From contig JAJQFX010000151.1 of NCBI GenBank assembly GCA_021200895.1, forward strand, positions 1 to 20,431: DNA of 20,431 bases, in the 5' to 3' direction. This stretch comes from Clostridiales bacterium. Lineage in GTDB: Bacteria; Bacillota; Clostridia; Oscillospirales; Oscillospiraceae. Position numbers and translations under genes: made by a program. A model generated the notes under the pieces. That model was not told where the DNA came from. It saw nothing but the letters and a program-made list of their open reading frames with translations, and ran no database searches. Every line of letters begins with the position of its first letter. Position 1 is the first letter of the stretch. Positions 8,185-15,096 of this stretch are shown here, in pieces.

Positions 8185-9093
8185 TCAGCCCTTCACAGCG
8201 CCAGCCATGAAGCCGGACTCGAAGTACTTCTGGACGAAGGGGTAGAATACCAGCATGGGGGCCGCAGCCACAATGATGGACGAGAATTTGATCATTTCCG
8301 TCAGCTTGTTCAGCTCGGCGTAGCCGCCAGAGATGGTGGACGCCTGGGCCGCGCTGGCGCTAGACTTGATCAGGATGGTGCGCAGCACCAGGGGCAGGGG
8401 TGCCTGGTCGGAGCTCAGGTAAATCATGGCGGTGAACCAGTCGTTCCAGTAGGCCACCATGCTGAACACCACCATGACCGCCAGGATGGGGCGGGACAGG
8501 GGGATGACGATGTTCCAGAACAGGCGCAGCTTGGAGGCTCCGTCGATTTCCGCCGCCTCCATCAGCTCCTTGGGGATGCTGTTTTCAATGTAGTTCCGGG
8601 CGATGATCATGTTGCCCACCGAAACGCCGCCAGGGAGGAACAGGGACCACATATTGCCCAGCAGGCCGGTGTCCTTGACCGCCAGGTAGGTGGGGATCAG
8701 GCCGCCGCCAAAGTACATGGTGATGATGAAGAAGATGCTGATAGCCGTTCTGCCGGGCATATCGTGCTGGCTCAGAGGGAACGCCACCAGGTAGATCATG
8801 GCCACGGAGAAAATGGTGCCGACCACGGTGTACTTGATGCTGTTCAGATAGCCGCTGACGATGCTGCTGTCGGCAAAGACTGCCTTGTAGCCGTCCAGGG
8901 TGAAGCCGCTGGGCAGGAGGAAGGTCTTACCTGCGTACACGTCATAGGGGTTGGAGACCGATGCCACCAGGACGTAGTACAGCGGGTAGGCGATGATCAG
9001 CATGATGATAGCGCAGAACACCACCAGAATGACGTCGCTGGTCTTGTCGGACAGGCCCTTGGTTCGTTTGACCGCTTTTGTTGTTGATGCCAT
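8185..9093 (-). CDS. ABC sugar permease 2, YtcP/COG0395 type
   Basis: This inner-membrane permease is one half of the transmembrane channel of the putative fructo-oligosaccharide importer. The 302 residues contain about six hydrophobic segments, the first near residues 20-45. The EAA loop that docks the ATPase reads EAAEIDGASKLRLFWNIVIP, placing it in the binding-protein-dependent MalG/YtcP family. The ATG is preceded by a G-rich SD (AAGGGGGCGGAAG) that overlaps the stop of permease 1, with a 14-nt gap. No ATP-binding subunit is encoded in the window; such importers usually share an MsmX-type ATPase encoded elsewhere. Confidence 0.93.
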   Translation of the reverse strand: MASTTKAVKRTKGLSDKTSDVILVVFCAIIMLIIAYPLYYVLVASVSNPYDVYAGKTFLLPSGFTLDGYKAVFADSSIVSGYLNSIKYTVVGTIFSVAMIYLVAFPLSQHDMPGRTAISIFFIITMYFGGGLIPTYLAVKDTGLLGNMWSLFLPGGVSVGNMIIARNYIENSIPKELMEAAEIDGASKLRLFWNIVIPLSRPILAVMVVFSMVAYWNDWFTAMIYLSSDQAPLPLVLRTILIKSSASAAQASTISGGYAELNKLTEMIKFSSIIVAAAPMLVFYPFVQKYFESGFMAGAVKG

Positions 9094-9107
9094 AACTTCC
9101 GCCCCCT

Positions 9108-10056
9108 TTACACAAAGCTGACGTCCGAGGCTTTGGACGCGATTTTGTTGACGATAATCAGCAGGACGATGTTCACTAAGGTATTGAACAGGCCCACGGC
9201 TGTGGAATAACTGTATTTGGCGTTTTCAATACCCTGTTCGTAGACGTACACCGCGATGACGTCGCTGGTGGCCTTGTTCAGGTCGGTTTGCAGCAGCCAG
9301 ACCTTCTCGAAGCCGATGTTCATCAGGCCGCCTGCGCTCATAATCAGCTGAATGACCGCCATGGGAATCAGCGCAGGAACGTCAATGTTCAGGATACGCT
9401 GGAACATGGATGCGCCGTCCACCTTGGCCGCCTCATACAGGCTCTTGTCCACGCTGGAGAGGGTGGCCAGGTAAATGATGGTACCCCAGCCTGCGTCCTG
9501 CCAGATGCCGGTGGAGATGTAGATGGTACGGAAGGCTCCGCTCAGGGTCAGGAAGTCTGTCTGCGTCCCCAGAATCAGGTTGATGAGGCCGCCGGACGGG
9601 CTGAGGAAGATGCGGATCATACCACAGATGACCATGGTGGAGATGAAGTGGGGGGGCGTACAGCACGGTCTGCACCACCCGCTTGAATCTGCTGAACCGA
9701 AGCTGGTTGATGGCCAGGGACAGGATGATGGGAACCGGGAAGCTCCACAGCAGGCTGTACAGGCTCAGCAGAACGGTGTTGCGAATCATACGCACACAGT
9801 TGGGGCTGCTGAAGAATCGCTGGAACCAGTAAAGCCCCACCCATTCGCTGCCCAGATAGCCCTTGCTGGCCTTAAAGTCACGGAAGGCGATCTGGATGCC
9901 GTACATGGGGACGTACTTGTAAATGATGGTGATGACCACCGGGATCAGCAGCAGCAGGTAAAGCTGCCAGTTGGCGGCCAGCCGGGTTTTCAGGGGCACC
10001 TTGTGGACAGCCTGCACCGCCCCGGCCTGCGCCTTTTTTGAGGTCTTTGCACTCAC
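9108..10056 (-). pseudogene. ABC sugar permease 1, LplB/COG4209 type, broken by a +1 frameshift
   Basis: This is the first gene of the operon and partner of the YtcP-type permease. The N-terminal half (start near 10056 to about 9657) has a basic cytoplasmic leader, a first membrane segment (LYLLLLIPVVITIIY) and the LplB-typical stretch KYVPMYGIQIAFRDFK. The C-terminal half (about 9650-9108) lies in another frame and carries the EAA loop EAAKVDGASMFQRILNIDVP and the last membrane spans. The frames meet at a run of seven C (plus-strand G 9650-9656); six would join them as LYAPHFISTM, giving about 316 residues, normal for the family. GTG 10056 is preferred as start because GGAG (10071-10068) overlaps the upstream GTG at 10068. 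As written the protein is truncated; this is either real inactivation or a homopolymer sequencing error. Confidence 0.88.
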
Positions 10057-10160
10057 TTGTTTGCTCACTCCTTTTCTGTTCTTGCTACGGAAACAGGTAC
10101 TTGCTTCTGAATCGCTATCATCTCCCCCTCACGGTTTTTGGTGCTGTTTTCCAAGAATGG

Positions 10161-10172
10161 AAAAACGTTTCA
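10161..10172 (-). promoter_or_regulatory. Putative LacI-type operator (imperfect)
   Basis: AAAAACGTTTCA, centred on CG at 10166-10167, matches the right half of the TGAAACGTTTCA palindrome seen elsewhere in this intergenic region. It lies in the transcribed leader of the ABC operon, about 73 bp (roughly seven helical turns) from the operator at 10234. Confidence 0.5.
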
Positions 10173-10233
10173 TATTTTCTCTATAAGAAAAACGAATGGC
10201 ACAGCTGCCAGAAAACAGCCGCTTACACTCGCG

Positions 10234-10245
10234 TGAAACGTTTTT
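10234..10245 (-). promoter_or_regulatory. Putative LacI-type operator just downstream of the ABC-operon promoter
   Basis: TGAAACGTTTTT (plus strand) keeps the left half and central CG of a TGAAACGTTTCA palindrome. It begins about 10 bp inside the predicted transcript of the minus-strand operon, a position where a bound repressor would block transcription. Confidence 0.6.
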
Positions 10246-10261
10246 TATTCCTGCTAGCAAT

Positions 10262-10290
10262 AGAATACACATTTCCGAAAGCTTTGTCAA
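10262..10290 (-). promoter_or_regulatory. Promoter of the fructan ABC/GH32 operon
   Basis: A perfect TTGACA -35 box (10290-10285) is 17 nt from TATTCT (10267-10262), 4 of 6 to the -10 consensus. Transcription would start near 10255, leaving an untranslated leader of about 200 nt before permease 1 that contains two operator-like sites. Confidence 0.75.
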
Positions 10291-10376
10291 TGGTTTTTTT
10301 TGAGAAAAAATGCACTTTCGTCGATATTGACAATTTTTAAGTTTCATTTTTGTGCAAAATACAAAATAGGTTGTTG

Positions 10377-10389
10377 TGAAATCGTTTCA
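10377..10389. promoter_or_regulatory. Perfect TGAAA-TCG-TTTCA palindrome, putative operator
   Basis: TGAAATCGTTTCA has perfect 5-bp arms around a 3-bp centre, about 20 bp upstream of the -35 box of the plus-strand LacI-family gene. It is one base shorter than a CcpA cre site, so a LacI-family operator fits better. A related TTTCGTGAAA element follows at 10395-10404. Confidence 0.65.
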
Positions 10390-10408
10390 TAAAATTTCGT
10401 GAAACCCC

Positions 10409-10437
10409 TTTACAAACGGAAAGGAGAGGTGTATAAT
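10409..10437 (+). promoter_or_regulatory. Promoter of the plus-strand LacI-family operon
   Basis: TTTACA (10409-10414) and a perfect TATAAT (10432-10437) are separated by 17 nt, a near-consensus sigma-A promoter. TTTCA half-sites lie just upstream and just downstream, consistent with autoregulation. The leader is about 135 nt long. Confidence 0.85.
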
Positions 10438-10494
10438 AGTTTCATCAACAAGGACGGAGATAGATGTTTTCCGTCCACTATCCATTGTTTTCTG

Positions 10495-10506
10495 TGAAAC
10501 GTTATC
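10495..10506 (+). promoter_or_regulatory. Putative LacI-type operator in the regulator's leader
   Basis: TGAAACGTTATC is a near match to TGAAACGTTTCA, about 50 bp downstream of the predicted start of the plus-strand transcript. Together with the site at 10377 it brackets the promoter. Confidence 0.55.
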
Positions 10507-10518
10507 CATTTTATTACA

Positions 10519-10546
10519 TGAAATCGGCCCGCATTTCACCGGGCCG
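10519..10546 (+). other. Overlapping inverted repeats in the regulator's leader
   Basis: TGAAAT (10519-10524) and ATTTCA (10533-10538) form an inverted repeat with an 8-nt spacer. CGGCCC (10525-10530) and GGGCCG (10541-10546) form a second, overlapping 6-bp hairpin about 20 nt before the SD. The first repeat matches operator half-sites; the second could affect translation. Function is unproven. Confidence 0.4.
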
Positions 10547-10579
10547 TGGGAAAAGAAACAGAGAAATGAGGTGTTCCTT

Positions 10580-11566
10580 ATGACAAAATATGATTCCGCC
10601 CCCACCATGAAGGACGTGGCAAAGGACGCGGGGGTGTCCCTGGGCACCGTGTCCAAGGTGGTCAACGGCCTCCCTGTGGGAAAGGTCTACCAGCGGAAGG
10701 TGGAGGCGTCCATCCAGAAGCTGAACTATCAGGTGAACAGCTACGCCAAGGGGTTAAAGACTAACAAGACCTATACGGTGGCCTTCCTGGTGCCGGATAC
10801 CTTTAACCCCTTCTTCGGCTGGATGACCTATTACATCAACCGGGAGCTGGAGAAGCGGGGCTACCGGATGCTGCTGTGCGCCACCAACGCGGACACCAGG
10901 ATGGAGCAAAGCTACATCACCATGGCCCAGCAGAACAAGGTAGACGGCATCATCTGCCTGTCCTACAACGAGGGCCTGCAAGTGCAGGAGGGCCTCCCCT
11001 TCGTGACCATTGACCGGCATTTCAGCGGCTCCATCCCCTGCGTATCCAGCGACAACTTCAGCGGCGGTCAGATGGCCGCCCAGCGGCTGGACGAGCTGGG
11101 CTGCCGCCATGTGGCCTTCCTCAGTGTCGGCTCCCCCCTGGTCAACGAGACGACGAAGCGGGGGGACGGCTTCCTGAGTTACTGCGCCAGCCACGGCCTG
11201 GCCTATGAGCTGCTGCGGCTGTACGACGGCGCGCCCTTCTCCGAGTTTACCGACTTCCTGCAGCAGCATCTGGCCGGGGAAGCCCCCGTTGACGGCATCT
11301 TCTGCGTGAACGATTCCCTGGCGGTCAAAATCATCCGCTACCTGAGGGAGCAGGGGGTACGGGTGCCGGAGGATGTGCAGGTCATCGGTTATGACGGCGT
11401 GAAGGATTACATCACGGAGGACTACCATTGCTCCACCATCATTCAGCCGCTGGACAAGATGGCGGAGGTCAGCGTGGATATGTTGCTGTCGCAGGACTGG
11501 TCCAACACGCCGACGCTGGTTTGCCTGCCCGTCACCTACGCCTCCGGCGGCACTACAAAGGAGTGA
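10580..11566 (+). CDS. LacI-family transcriptional regulator, probable repressor of the divergent fructan operon
   Basis: This LacI/GalR-family regulator has 328 residues. The N-terminal helix-turn-helix (about residues 9-30) is TMKDVAKDAGVSLGTVSKVVNG, then a hinge and a sugar-binding sensor domain (VPDTFNPFF near residue 70; DGIFCVNDSLA and VIGYDG in the C-terminal half, typical of the family). ATG 10580 is preferred over GTG 10571 because GAGG lies 8 nt upstream of the ATG and overlaps the GTG. The gene is divergent from the ABC/GH32 operon, and both promoters carry TGAAACGTTTCA-like palindromes, so it probably represses both. Its stop overlaps the SD of the next gene (AAGGAG then TGA), coupling it to four membrane or lipoprotein genes. 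The inducer is unknown; fructose, sucrose or a phosphorylated derivative is a guess. Confidence 0.93.
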   Translation: MTKYDSAPTMKDVAKDAGVSLGTVSKVVNGLPVGKVYQRKVEASIQKLNYQVNSYAKGLKTNKTYTVAFLVPDTFNPFFGWMTYYINRELEKRGYRMLLCATNADTRMEQSYITMAQQNKVDGIICLSYNEGLQVQEGLPFVTIDRHFSGSIPCVSSDNFSGGQMAAQRLDELGCRHVAFLSVGSPLVNETTKRGDGFLSYCASHGLAYELLRLYDGAPFSEFTDFLQQHLAGEAPVDGIFCVNDSLAVKIIRYLREQGVRVPEDVQVIGYDGVKDYITEDYHCSTIIQPLDKMAEVSVDMLLSQDWSNTPTLVCLPVTYASGGTTKE

Positions 11567-11572
11567 ACGCAA

Positions 11573-12310
11573 ATGCCCAGCGAATATGCCAAATGGTTAC
11601 AACGGAACGTCACCCCGGAGGAACAGGGGCCGGAGCCAGGCAAGTGGGACAAATTCCGCACCTGGATGCGGTACAACTGGGGCATCGTCCTGTGCATCGT
11701 CATCGTGATAGGCGTGGGCATCTCCATCGTGTGCAGCGCGTTGGGGGTGGGCCAGGTCAAGCCGGACTATCAGGTGGCCTATGTGGGTACCGATGCGCTG
11801 CCGGATGATACGGTGGCCGCCTTGCAGGACGCCCTGGCGGCTCTCGGCTCCGACCTGAACGGGGACGGCCAGGTGGTGGTGCAGGTGAACCAGTACTACA
11901 CCACCTCCGACACGGAGGACGAGACCGGAGCCATGACCGCCTATGCTTCCGAGGTGTCCCTGATTGCCGACATCAACGACTGCGAGAGCTACTTCTTCCT
12001 GGTGGAGGACCCGGACGACTTCCAGACCAAGTATCAGCTGCTGGCCACCGAGGACGGCGGCTGCCCGGAGGAGACGGACACCGACGGGCTGGATAAGGTC
12101 TATCAATGGGCAAGCTGCCCGGTGCTGTCCGGCATCGACCTGGGGGAGTACACCATCTCCGTGCTGGGGGAGACGGCCACCGGCGACAGCAATGAGCTGG
12201 TGCAGACCCTGTACCTGGGCCGCCGGTGCTTCTACCTGGAGGACACAGTGGACAATTTGGAGGGCTGCGAAGCCCTGTGGGACGCCTTGACGGAGGGGGC
12301 TGTGCGATGA
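11573..12310 (+). CDS. Single-pass membrane protein of unknown function
   Basis: I do not recognise a named family. The 245 residues have a charged cytoplasmic N-terminus (1-36, with several Trp residues), one membrane helix (about 37-58, WGIVLCIVIVIGVGISIVC) and an acidic extracytoplasmic domain of about 185 residues. That domain contains SDLNGDGQV, which resembles an EF-hand-type calcium loop (D-x-N-x-D-G), followed by VVQVNQYY. ATG 11573 has AAGGAG 9 nt upstream, and that SD runs into the regulator's stop codon. Its own stop overlaps the next start by 4 nt (ATGA). Co-transcription with the regulator and the following lipoprotein suggests a cell-surface complex or sensor, but function is unknown. 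Confidence 0.85.
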   Translation: MPSEYAKWLQRNVTPEEQGPEPGKWDKFRTWMRYNWGIVLCIVIVIGVGISIVCSALGVGQVKPDYQVAYVGTDALPDDTVAALQDALAALGSDLNGDGQVVVQVNQYYTTSDTEDETGAMTAYASEVSLIADINDCESYFFLVEDPDDFQTKYQLLATEDGGCPEETDTDGLDKVYQWASCPVLSGIDLGEYTISVLGETATGDSNELVQTLYLGRRCFYLEDTVDNLEGCEALWDALTEGAVR

Positions 12311-12903
12311 TGAAACGGATGAACTGCTTATTCCTGTGCGTGGCGCTGGTGTTCTGCCTGACCGGCTGCGTGCAGCAGGCCCCCACCACCACCAACGAGG
12401 GGGCAGACTGGGACACGGACTGGACGCTGGTGGGCACCACCCTGGGGATTGAGGAGCCGGGCAACGGCCTGACCCTGCTGGACAACAAGGACGCCCTGAC
12501 CGCCTCCGGCCTGTACTACGCCGCCTGGGTCATCGGCGAGGCGGAGGACTACGTCAACACGGACGGGGACACCATCGACCTCTATGACGCCCAGCTCTAT
12601 GTGCTGCTACAGGACTGTGACGACGAGACCGCCGCCCAGACCAGCGTAGACGGCTGGCAGGCCCAGGAGGAGGAAGCCTACAACGTCCTCAGCGTGGAGA
12701 CGGCCACCTGCGCAGACCAGACCTTCACCATCCTGATTTACGAGACGGCGGACGAGGAGAACCCCTACGCCTCCGGCGTGTCCGCCTTCACCGCCTATCA
12801 GAACCACGCTATCAACGTGGAGCTGGCCTGCCAGGACGGTTTTGACGGCGACGCATACGCCATTTTAACGGAATTTCTAGAGGGCTTCCACTACGCGGAA
12901 TAA
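12307..12903 (+). CDS. Lipoprotein of unknown function
   Basis: The 198-residue protein begins with a short signal peptide and a clear lipobox, CLTGC (lipidated Cys21), followed by an acidic, Thr/Asp-rich extracellular domain without a recognised motif. The start was set at the ATG overlapping the previous stop (ATGATGA), with GGAGGGGG about 10 nt upstream; a longer in-frame extension upstream would be antisense to the membrane-anchor logic and lacks an SD. It follows the single-pass membrane protein and precedes a YesL-like protein, 20 nt downstream, so it likely works at the outer membrane face with them. No function is assigned. Confidence 0.88.
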   Translation: MMKRMNCLFLCVALVFCLTGCVQQAPTTTNEGADWDTDWTLVGTTLGIEEPGNGLTLLDNKDALTASGLYYAAWVIGEAEDYVNTDGDTIDLYDAQLYVLLQDCDDETAAQTSVDGWQAQEEEAYNVLSVETATCADQTFTILIYETADEENPYASGVSAFTAYQNHAINVELACQDGFDGDAYAILTEFLEGFHYAE

Positions 12904-12923
12904 AAAGGAAAGGAGCGCCCATT

Positions 12924-13730
12924 ATGGCACTGTTTTTTGCGGACGACGATTACCCCTCCGGCGGCCGAAAGACCGGCTTCAACCGGTACCGGGAGGTGCT
13001 GGAGCAGAACTTTGTTTCCTACATCCTGGCGGGGCTGCTGACGCTGGTCGGCTTCCTGCCCTTCGCCCTGGGCATGATTTACGCCGTCCTGTCCACCAGC
13101 GCGCTGGTGATGCTGGTGTCCGCTCTGGTGGGCGGGCTGTTTGCCGGCCCGGCGCTGTACGGCCTCTATGACCTGATTTTACGCACCCTGCGGGACGCCC
13201 CCGGCAAGTGGTGGGGCAACTATAAAAAGGCGCTGAAGGAGAACTGGAAGGCCGCCCTGCTGCCCGGCGTGGTGCTCTGCCTGTTCCTGGGGGTGGCGAT
13301 TTTCGCGGTGCTGCTGATGTTCTGGTGGGCGGAGGTGTTCCCTGGCTGGGGCACCATCGTCATCTCCCTCCTCAGCGTGCTGCTGGGCACCATGCTGCTC
13401 ACCACCTACTGGCCCCAGCTGGTGCTGTTCCAGCAGTCCGGCTTCGTGCGTTTCAAAAATTGCCTGCTGTTCTGCATGAAATATTTCTGGCACACCCTGG
13501 GGGTGGCCGCCCTCCAGGTGGCCTTCTGGGTGCTGATGGCGCTGCTGCTGCCCTGGTCCGTCCTGGTGCTGCCCATCATCGGGATGTGGTTCATCCTGTA
13601 CCTCGTCAACTTCCTGCTCTACCATGATTTGGACACCGCCTTCCAGCTGGAGAAAACCCTGCGGGAGCAGATGCCGGAGCAGGCTCCCCTTTATGAGGAG
13701 GAGGAACCGGAGGAGGAGGACGGCGTATGA
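12924..13730 (+). CDS. YesL/DUF624-like multi-pass membrane protein
   Basis: The 268-residue integral membrane protein has about five or six hydrophobic segments between residues 30 and 235, a central basic loop (RDAPGKWWGNYKKALKENWK, about 90-110) and a highly acidic C-terminal tail rich in Glu. The arrangement GPALYGLYDLILRTLRD followed by a loop with NWK resembles the YesL/DUF624 family, often encoded beside LplB/YtcP-type carbohydrate ABC transporters, though its biochemical role is not known. ATG 12924 has AAAGGAG 9 nt upstream. The stop overlaps the next start (ATGA). The family assignment is moderate; membrane location is certain. Confidence 0.82.
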   Translation: MALFFADDDYPSGGRKTGFNRYREVLEQNFVSYILAGLLTLVGFLPFALGMIYAVLSTSALVMLVSALVGGLFAGPALYGLYDLILRTLRDAPGKWWGNYKKALKENWKAALLPGVVLCLFLGVAIFAVLLMFWWAEVFPGWGTIVISLLSVLLGTMLLTTYWPQLVLFQQSGFVRFKNCLLFCMKYFWHTLGVAALQVAFWVLMALLLPWSVLVLPIIGMWFILYLVNFLLYHDLDTAFQLEKTLREQMPEQAPLYEEEEPEEEDGV

Positions 13731-14248
13731 CGGAACCCCTGGTACGCAATCACACGGAAATCACCCTCCGCCTTTTCCGGGAGGGGGCCCGCCCCCAGCT
13801 GCGGCAGAAGTACAACCGCATGACGGTGACGGTGGCGCTGGCCCTGCTGGCAGCGCTGGCGGTGCTGGCAGTGCTGATGTGGTTTCTGTCCGGCAGCTTC
13901 TCCGCCCTGGGGATGGAGGCGGTGCTCTATGTGCTGATTCTGGGCTGGATCCGCATTGCCCTGCCCCGGACGGAGTGCAGGCGGGCCTATCAGGCCATGG
14001 TCAACCGGTGCGGCGGCGGCACCCCCTGCCGGGAGCTGCTGTTCTACGAGGACTGCCTGCTGGTGCAGCCGGAGATGGAGGAGGCCATTTCCATCCCCTA
14101 TGAGGCAGTCACCGCCGTCCGGGAGACGAAGCACGCCCTGACGCTGTCCTACACAGAGGGCGCAACGGTGCTGATAGACAAGGCCGGATTCCTCCAGGGC
14201 GGCGTGGAGGACGTGCGGGCGCTGCTGGCGGGCGCAAAGAATGCCTGA
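13727..14248 (+). CDS. YcxB-like membrane protein
   Basis: The 173-residue protein has two adjacent membrane helices (about 33-56 and 60-80) and a C-terminal cytoplasmic domain of about 90 residues. Its pattern (LLFYEDCLLVQ, ISIPYEAVTAVRET, LTLSY, VLIDKAGF) matches the YcxB-like C-terminal domain, a small beta-rich module of unknown function. The start overlaps the previous stop by 4 nt, with a GGAGGAGGAGG tract just upstream that doubles as codons for the acidic tail of the YesL-like protein. It is the last gene before a strong terminator, closing the regulator-led operon. Confidence 0.82.
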   Translation: MTEPLVRNHTEITLRLFREGARPQLRQKYNRMTVTVALALLAALAVLAVLMWFLSGSFSALGMEAVLYVLILGWIRIALPRTECRRAYQAMVNRCGGGTPCRELLFYEDCLLVQPEMEEAISIPYEAVTAVRETKHALTLSYTEGATVLIDKAGFLQGGVEDVRALLAGAKNA

Positions 14249-14268
14249 TTCCCCTGTAACAGGTTTTG

Positions 14269-14303
14269 AGGAACCTCCGAGCGTCGGAGGTTCCTTATTT
14301 TTC
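14269..14303 (+). terminator. Terminator of the regulator-led operon
   Basis: AGGAACCTCCGA (14269-14280) pairs perfectly with TCGGAGGTTCCT (14284-14295) around a GCG loop, followed by TATTTTTC. It sits 20 nt after the YcxB-like gene stop and directly ahead of the next promoter. Confidence 0.92.
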
Positions 14304-14305
14304 TC

Positions 14306-14334
14306 TTGCATCTCAGCCGCCCATCGGTTATAAT
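14306..14334 (+). promoter_or_regulatory. Promoter of the riboswitch-controlled B12-uptake-like operon
   Basis: A perfect TATAAT (14329-14334) has a weak TTGCAT (14306-14311) 17 nt upstream. Transcription would begin near 14341, exactly at the 5' arm of the predicted riboswitch P1 helix. Confidence 0.7.
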
Positions 14335-14340
14335 GCCGTT

Positions 14341-14463
14341 GTATGCCCGAACCAGCGCGGAATGGGGTCAGAAGCCCCGCGAGTCGGTCACTGTGAGACG
14401 CCCTCAGAGGCGGTCAGTCAGATACGCGCCGGGCATCTCCGTCCTGCCGGAACCGGGATGGAG
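14341..14463 (+). ncRNA. Cobalamin-type riboswitch, compact form
   Basis: This leader should sense a cobalamin and control the two genes downstream. The core reads GGAATGGGGTCAGAAGCCCC (14359-14378), then GGTCACTGTGA (14385-14395) and AGTCAGATACGCGCC (14416-14430), matching the conserved order of the B12 element (GGGAA, P4 hairpin, CACTGTGA and the 3' B12 box). Closing helices are self-consistent: ATGCCCG/CGGGCAT (14343-14349 with 14430-14436) and GCGCG/CGCGC (14355-14359 with 14425-14429). The large P6 extension of class I is replaced by a short hairpin. An 8-bp stem follows at once (14437-14444 with 14456-14463); its loop contains ACCG, complementary to CGGT in the L5 region, as expected for the L5-L13 kissing loop. 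About 110 nt remain before the start codon, without an obvious terminator, so the control mode is unclear. Confidence 0.77.
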
Positions 14464-14574
14464 GACATGGCAGAGGGGTCTTTGCGCCCTTTTCCTGATT
14501 TCCAGCTACGGAAACGGTGCCATCTCCTGTGCCGCAAGCATGGTTCCGCAATTTATGGAAAGAAGGAACTACCC

Positions 14575-15096
14575 ATGAAAACTCACAACTACCGTATCCT
14601 GTCCCTGCTCACTGCGCTGATGCTGTCCCTGGCCCTGCTCACCGGCTGCGGCAGCTCCGCCGACGCGGACGCCTCCCAGTCCTCCGGCAGCGCCAATGCC
14701 AGCGTGGTCACGGAGGACGCCTCCGCCAGCGCCGCAGCTGAGGAATCCGCCGCCCAGGCGGAAGGCAGCGATGCCGAAGCCGAGGCAAGCGCTACCGAGG
14801 CCGAGACGAAGCACATCACCCTGACCGTCACCTATGAGGACGGCAGTAGCGACAGCTACGAAATCGACACCGAGGCCGACTACCTGAAGGACGCCATCGA
14901 CACCACCGTGGAGCTGGGCGGCGAGGAGAGCGATTACGGCTTCTACATCACCTCCGTCAACGGCGTGGAGGCCGACTATGACGCCGACGGCGCATATTGG
15001 GCCATCTATGTGAACGATGAGTACGGCTCCTACGGCGTAGACAGCCAGCCCGTCACCGACGGCGACAGCTTCGCCCTGGTGTATGAGGTCTACTAA
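14575..15096 (+). CDS. DUF4430 (transcobalamin-like C-terminal) lipoprotein, putative surface cobalamin-binding protein
   Basis: The 173-residue lipoprotein has lipobox LLTGC (Cys25), a flexible low-complexity Ala/Ser/Glu linker (about 26-78) and one compact C-terminal domain (about 80-173). That domain carries the DUF4430/transcobalamin-like signature: LTVTYEDG, a central GFYITSVNGV, AYWAIYVNDEYG and a terminal VTDGDSFALVYEVY. DUF4430 is the fold of the C-terminal domain of intrinsic factor and transcobalamin, the animal B12 carriers. Placement behind a cobalamin-type riboswitch and overlapping an ECF S component supports a role in capturing cobalamin at the surface; this is inference, since DUF4430 also occurs in other ligand contexts. 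ATG 14575 has AAGGA 7 nt upstream. Confidence 0.88.
   Translation: MKTHNYRILSLLTALMLSLALLTGCGSSADADASQSSGSANASVVTEDASASAAAEESAAQAEGSDAEAEASATEAETKHITLTVTYEDGSSDSYEIDTEADYLKDAIDTTVELGGEESDYGFYITSVNGVEADYDADGAYWAIYVNDEYGSYGVDSQPVTDGDSFALVYEVY

Noticed and set aside
10377..10390. A CcpA catabolite-repression (cre) site.
   Set aside because: The palindrome is 13 bp with an off-centre CG and breaks the cre consensus at the 3' end; a LacI-family operator fits better, although CcpA-like binding is not excluded.
14266..14574. An upstream in-frame extension of the DUF4430 lipoprotein.
   Set aside because: It overlaps a terminator, a promoter and the riboswitch, and would bury the lipoprotein signal peptide; ATG 14575 has its own SD.
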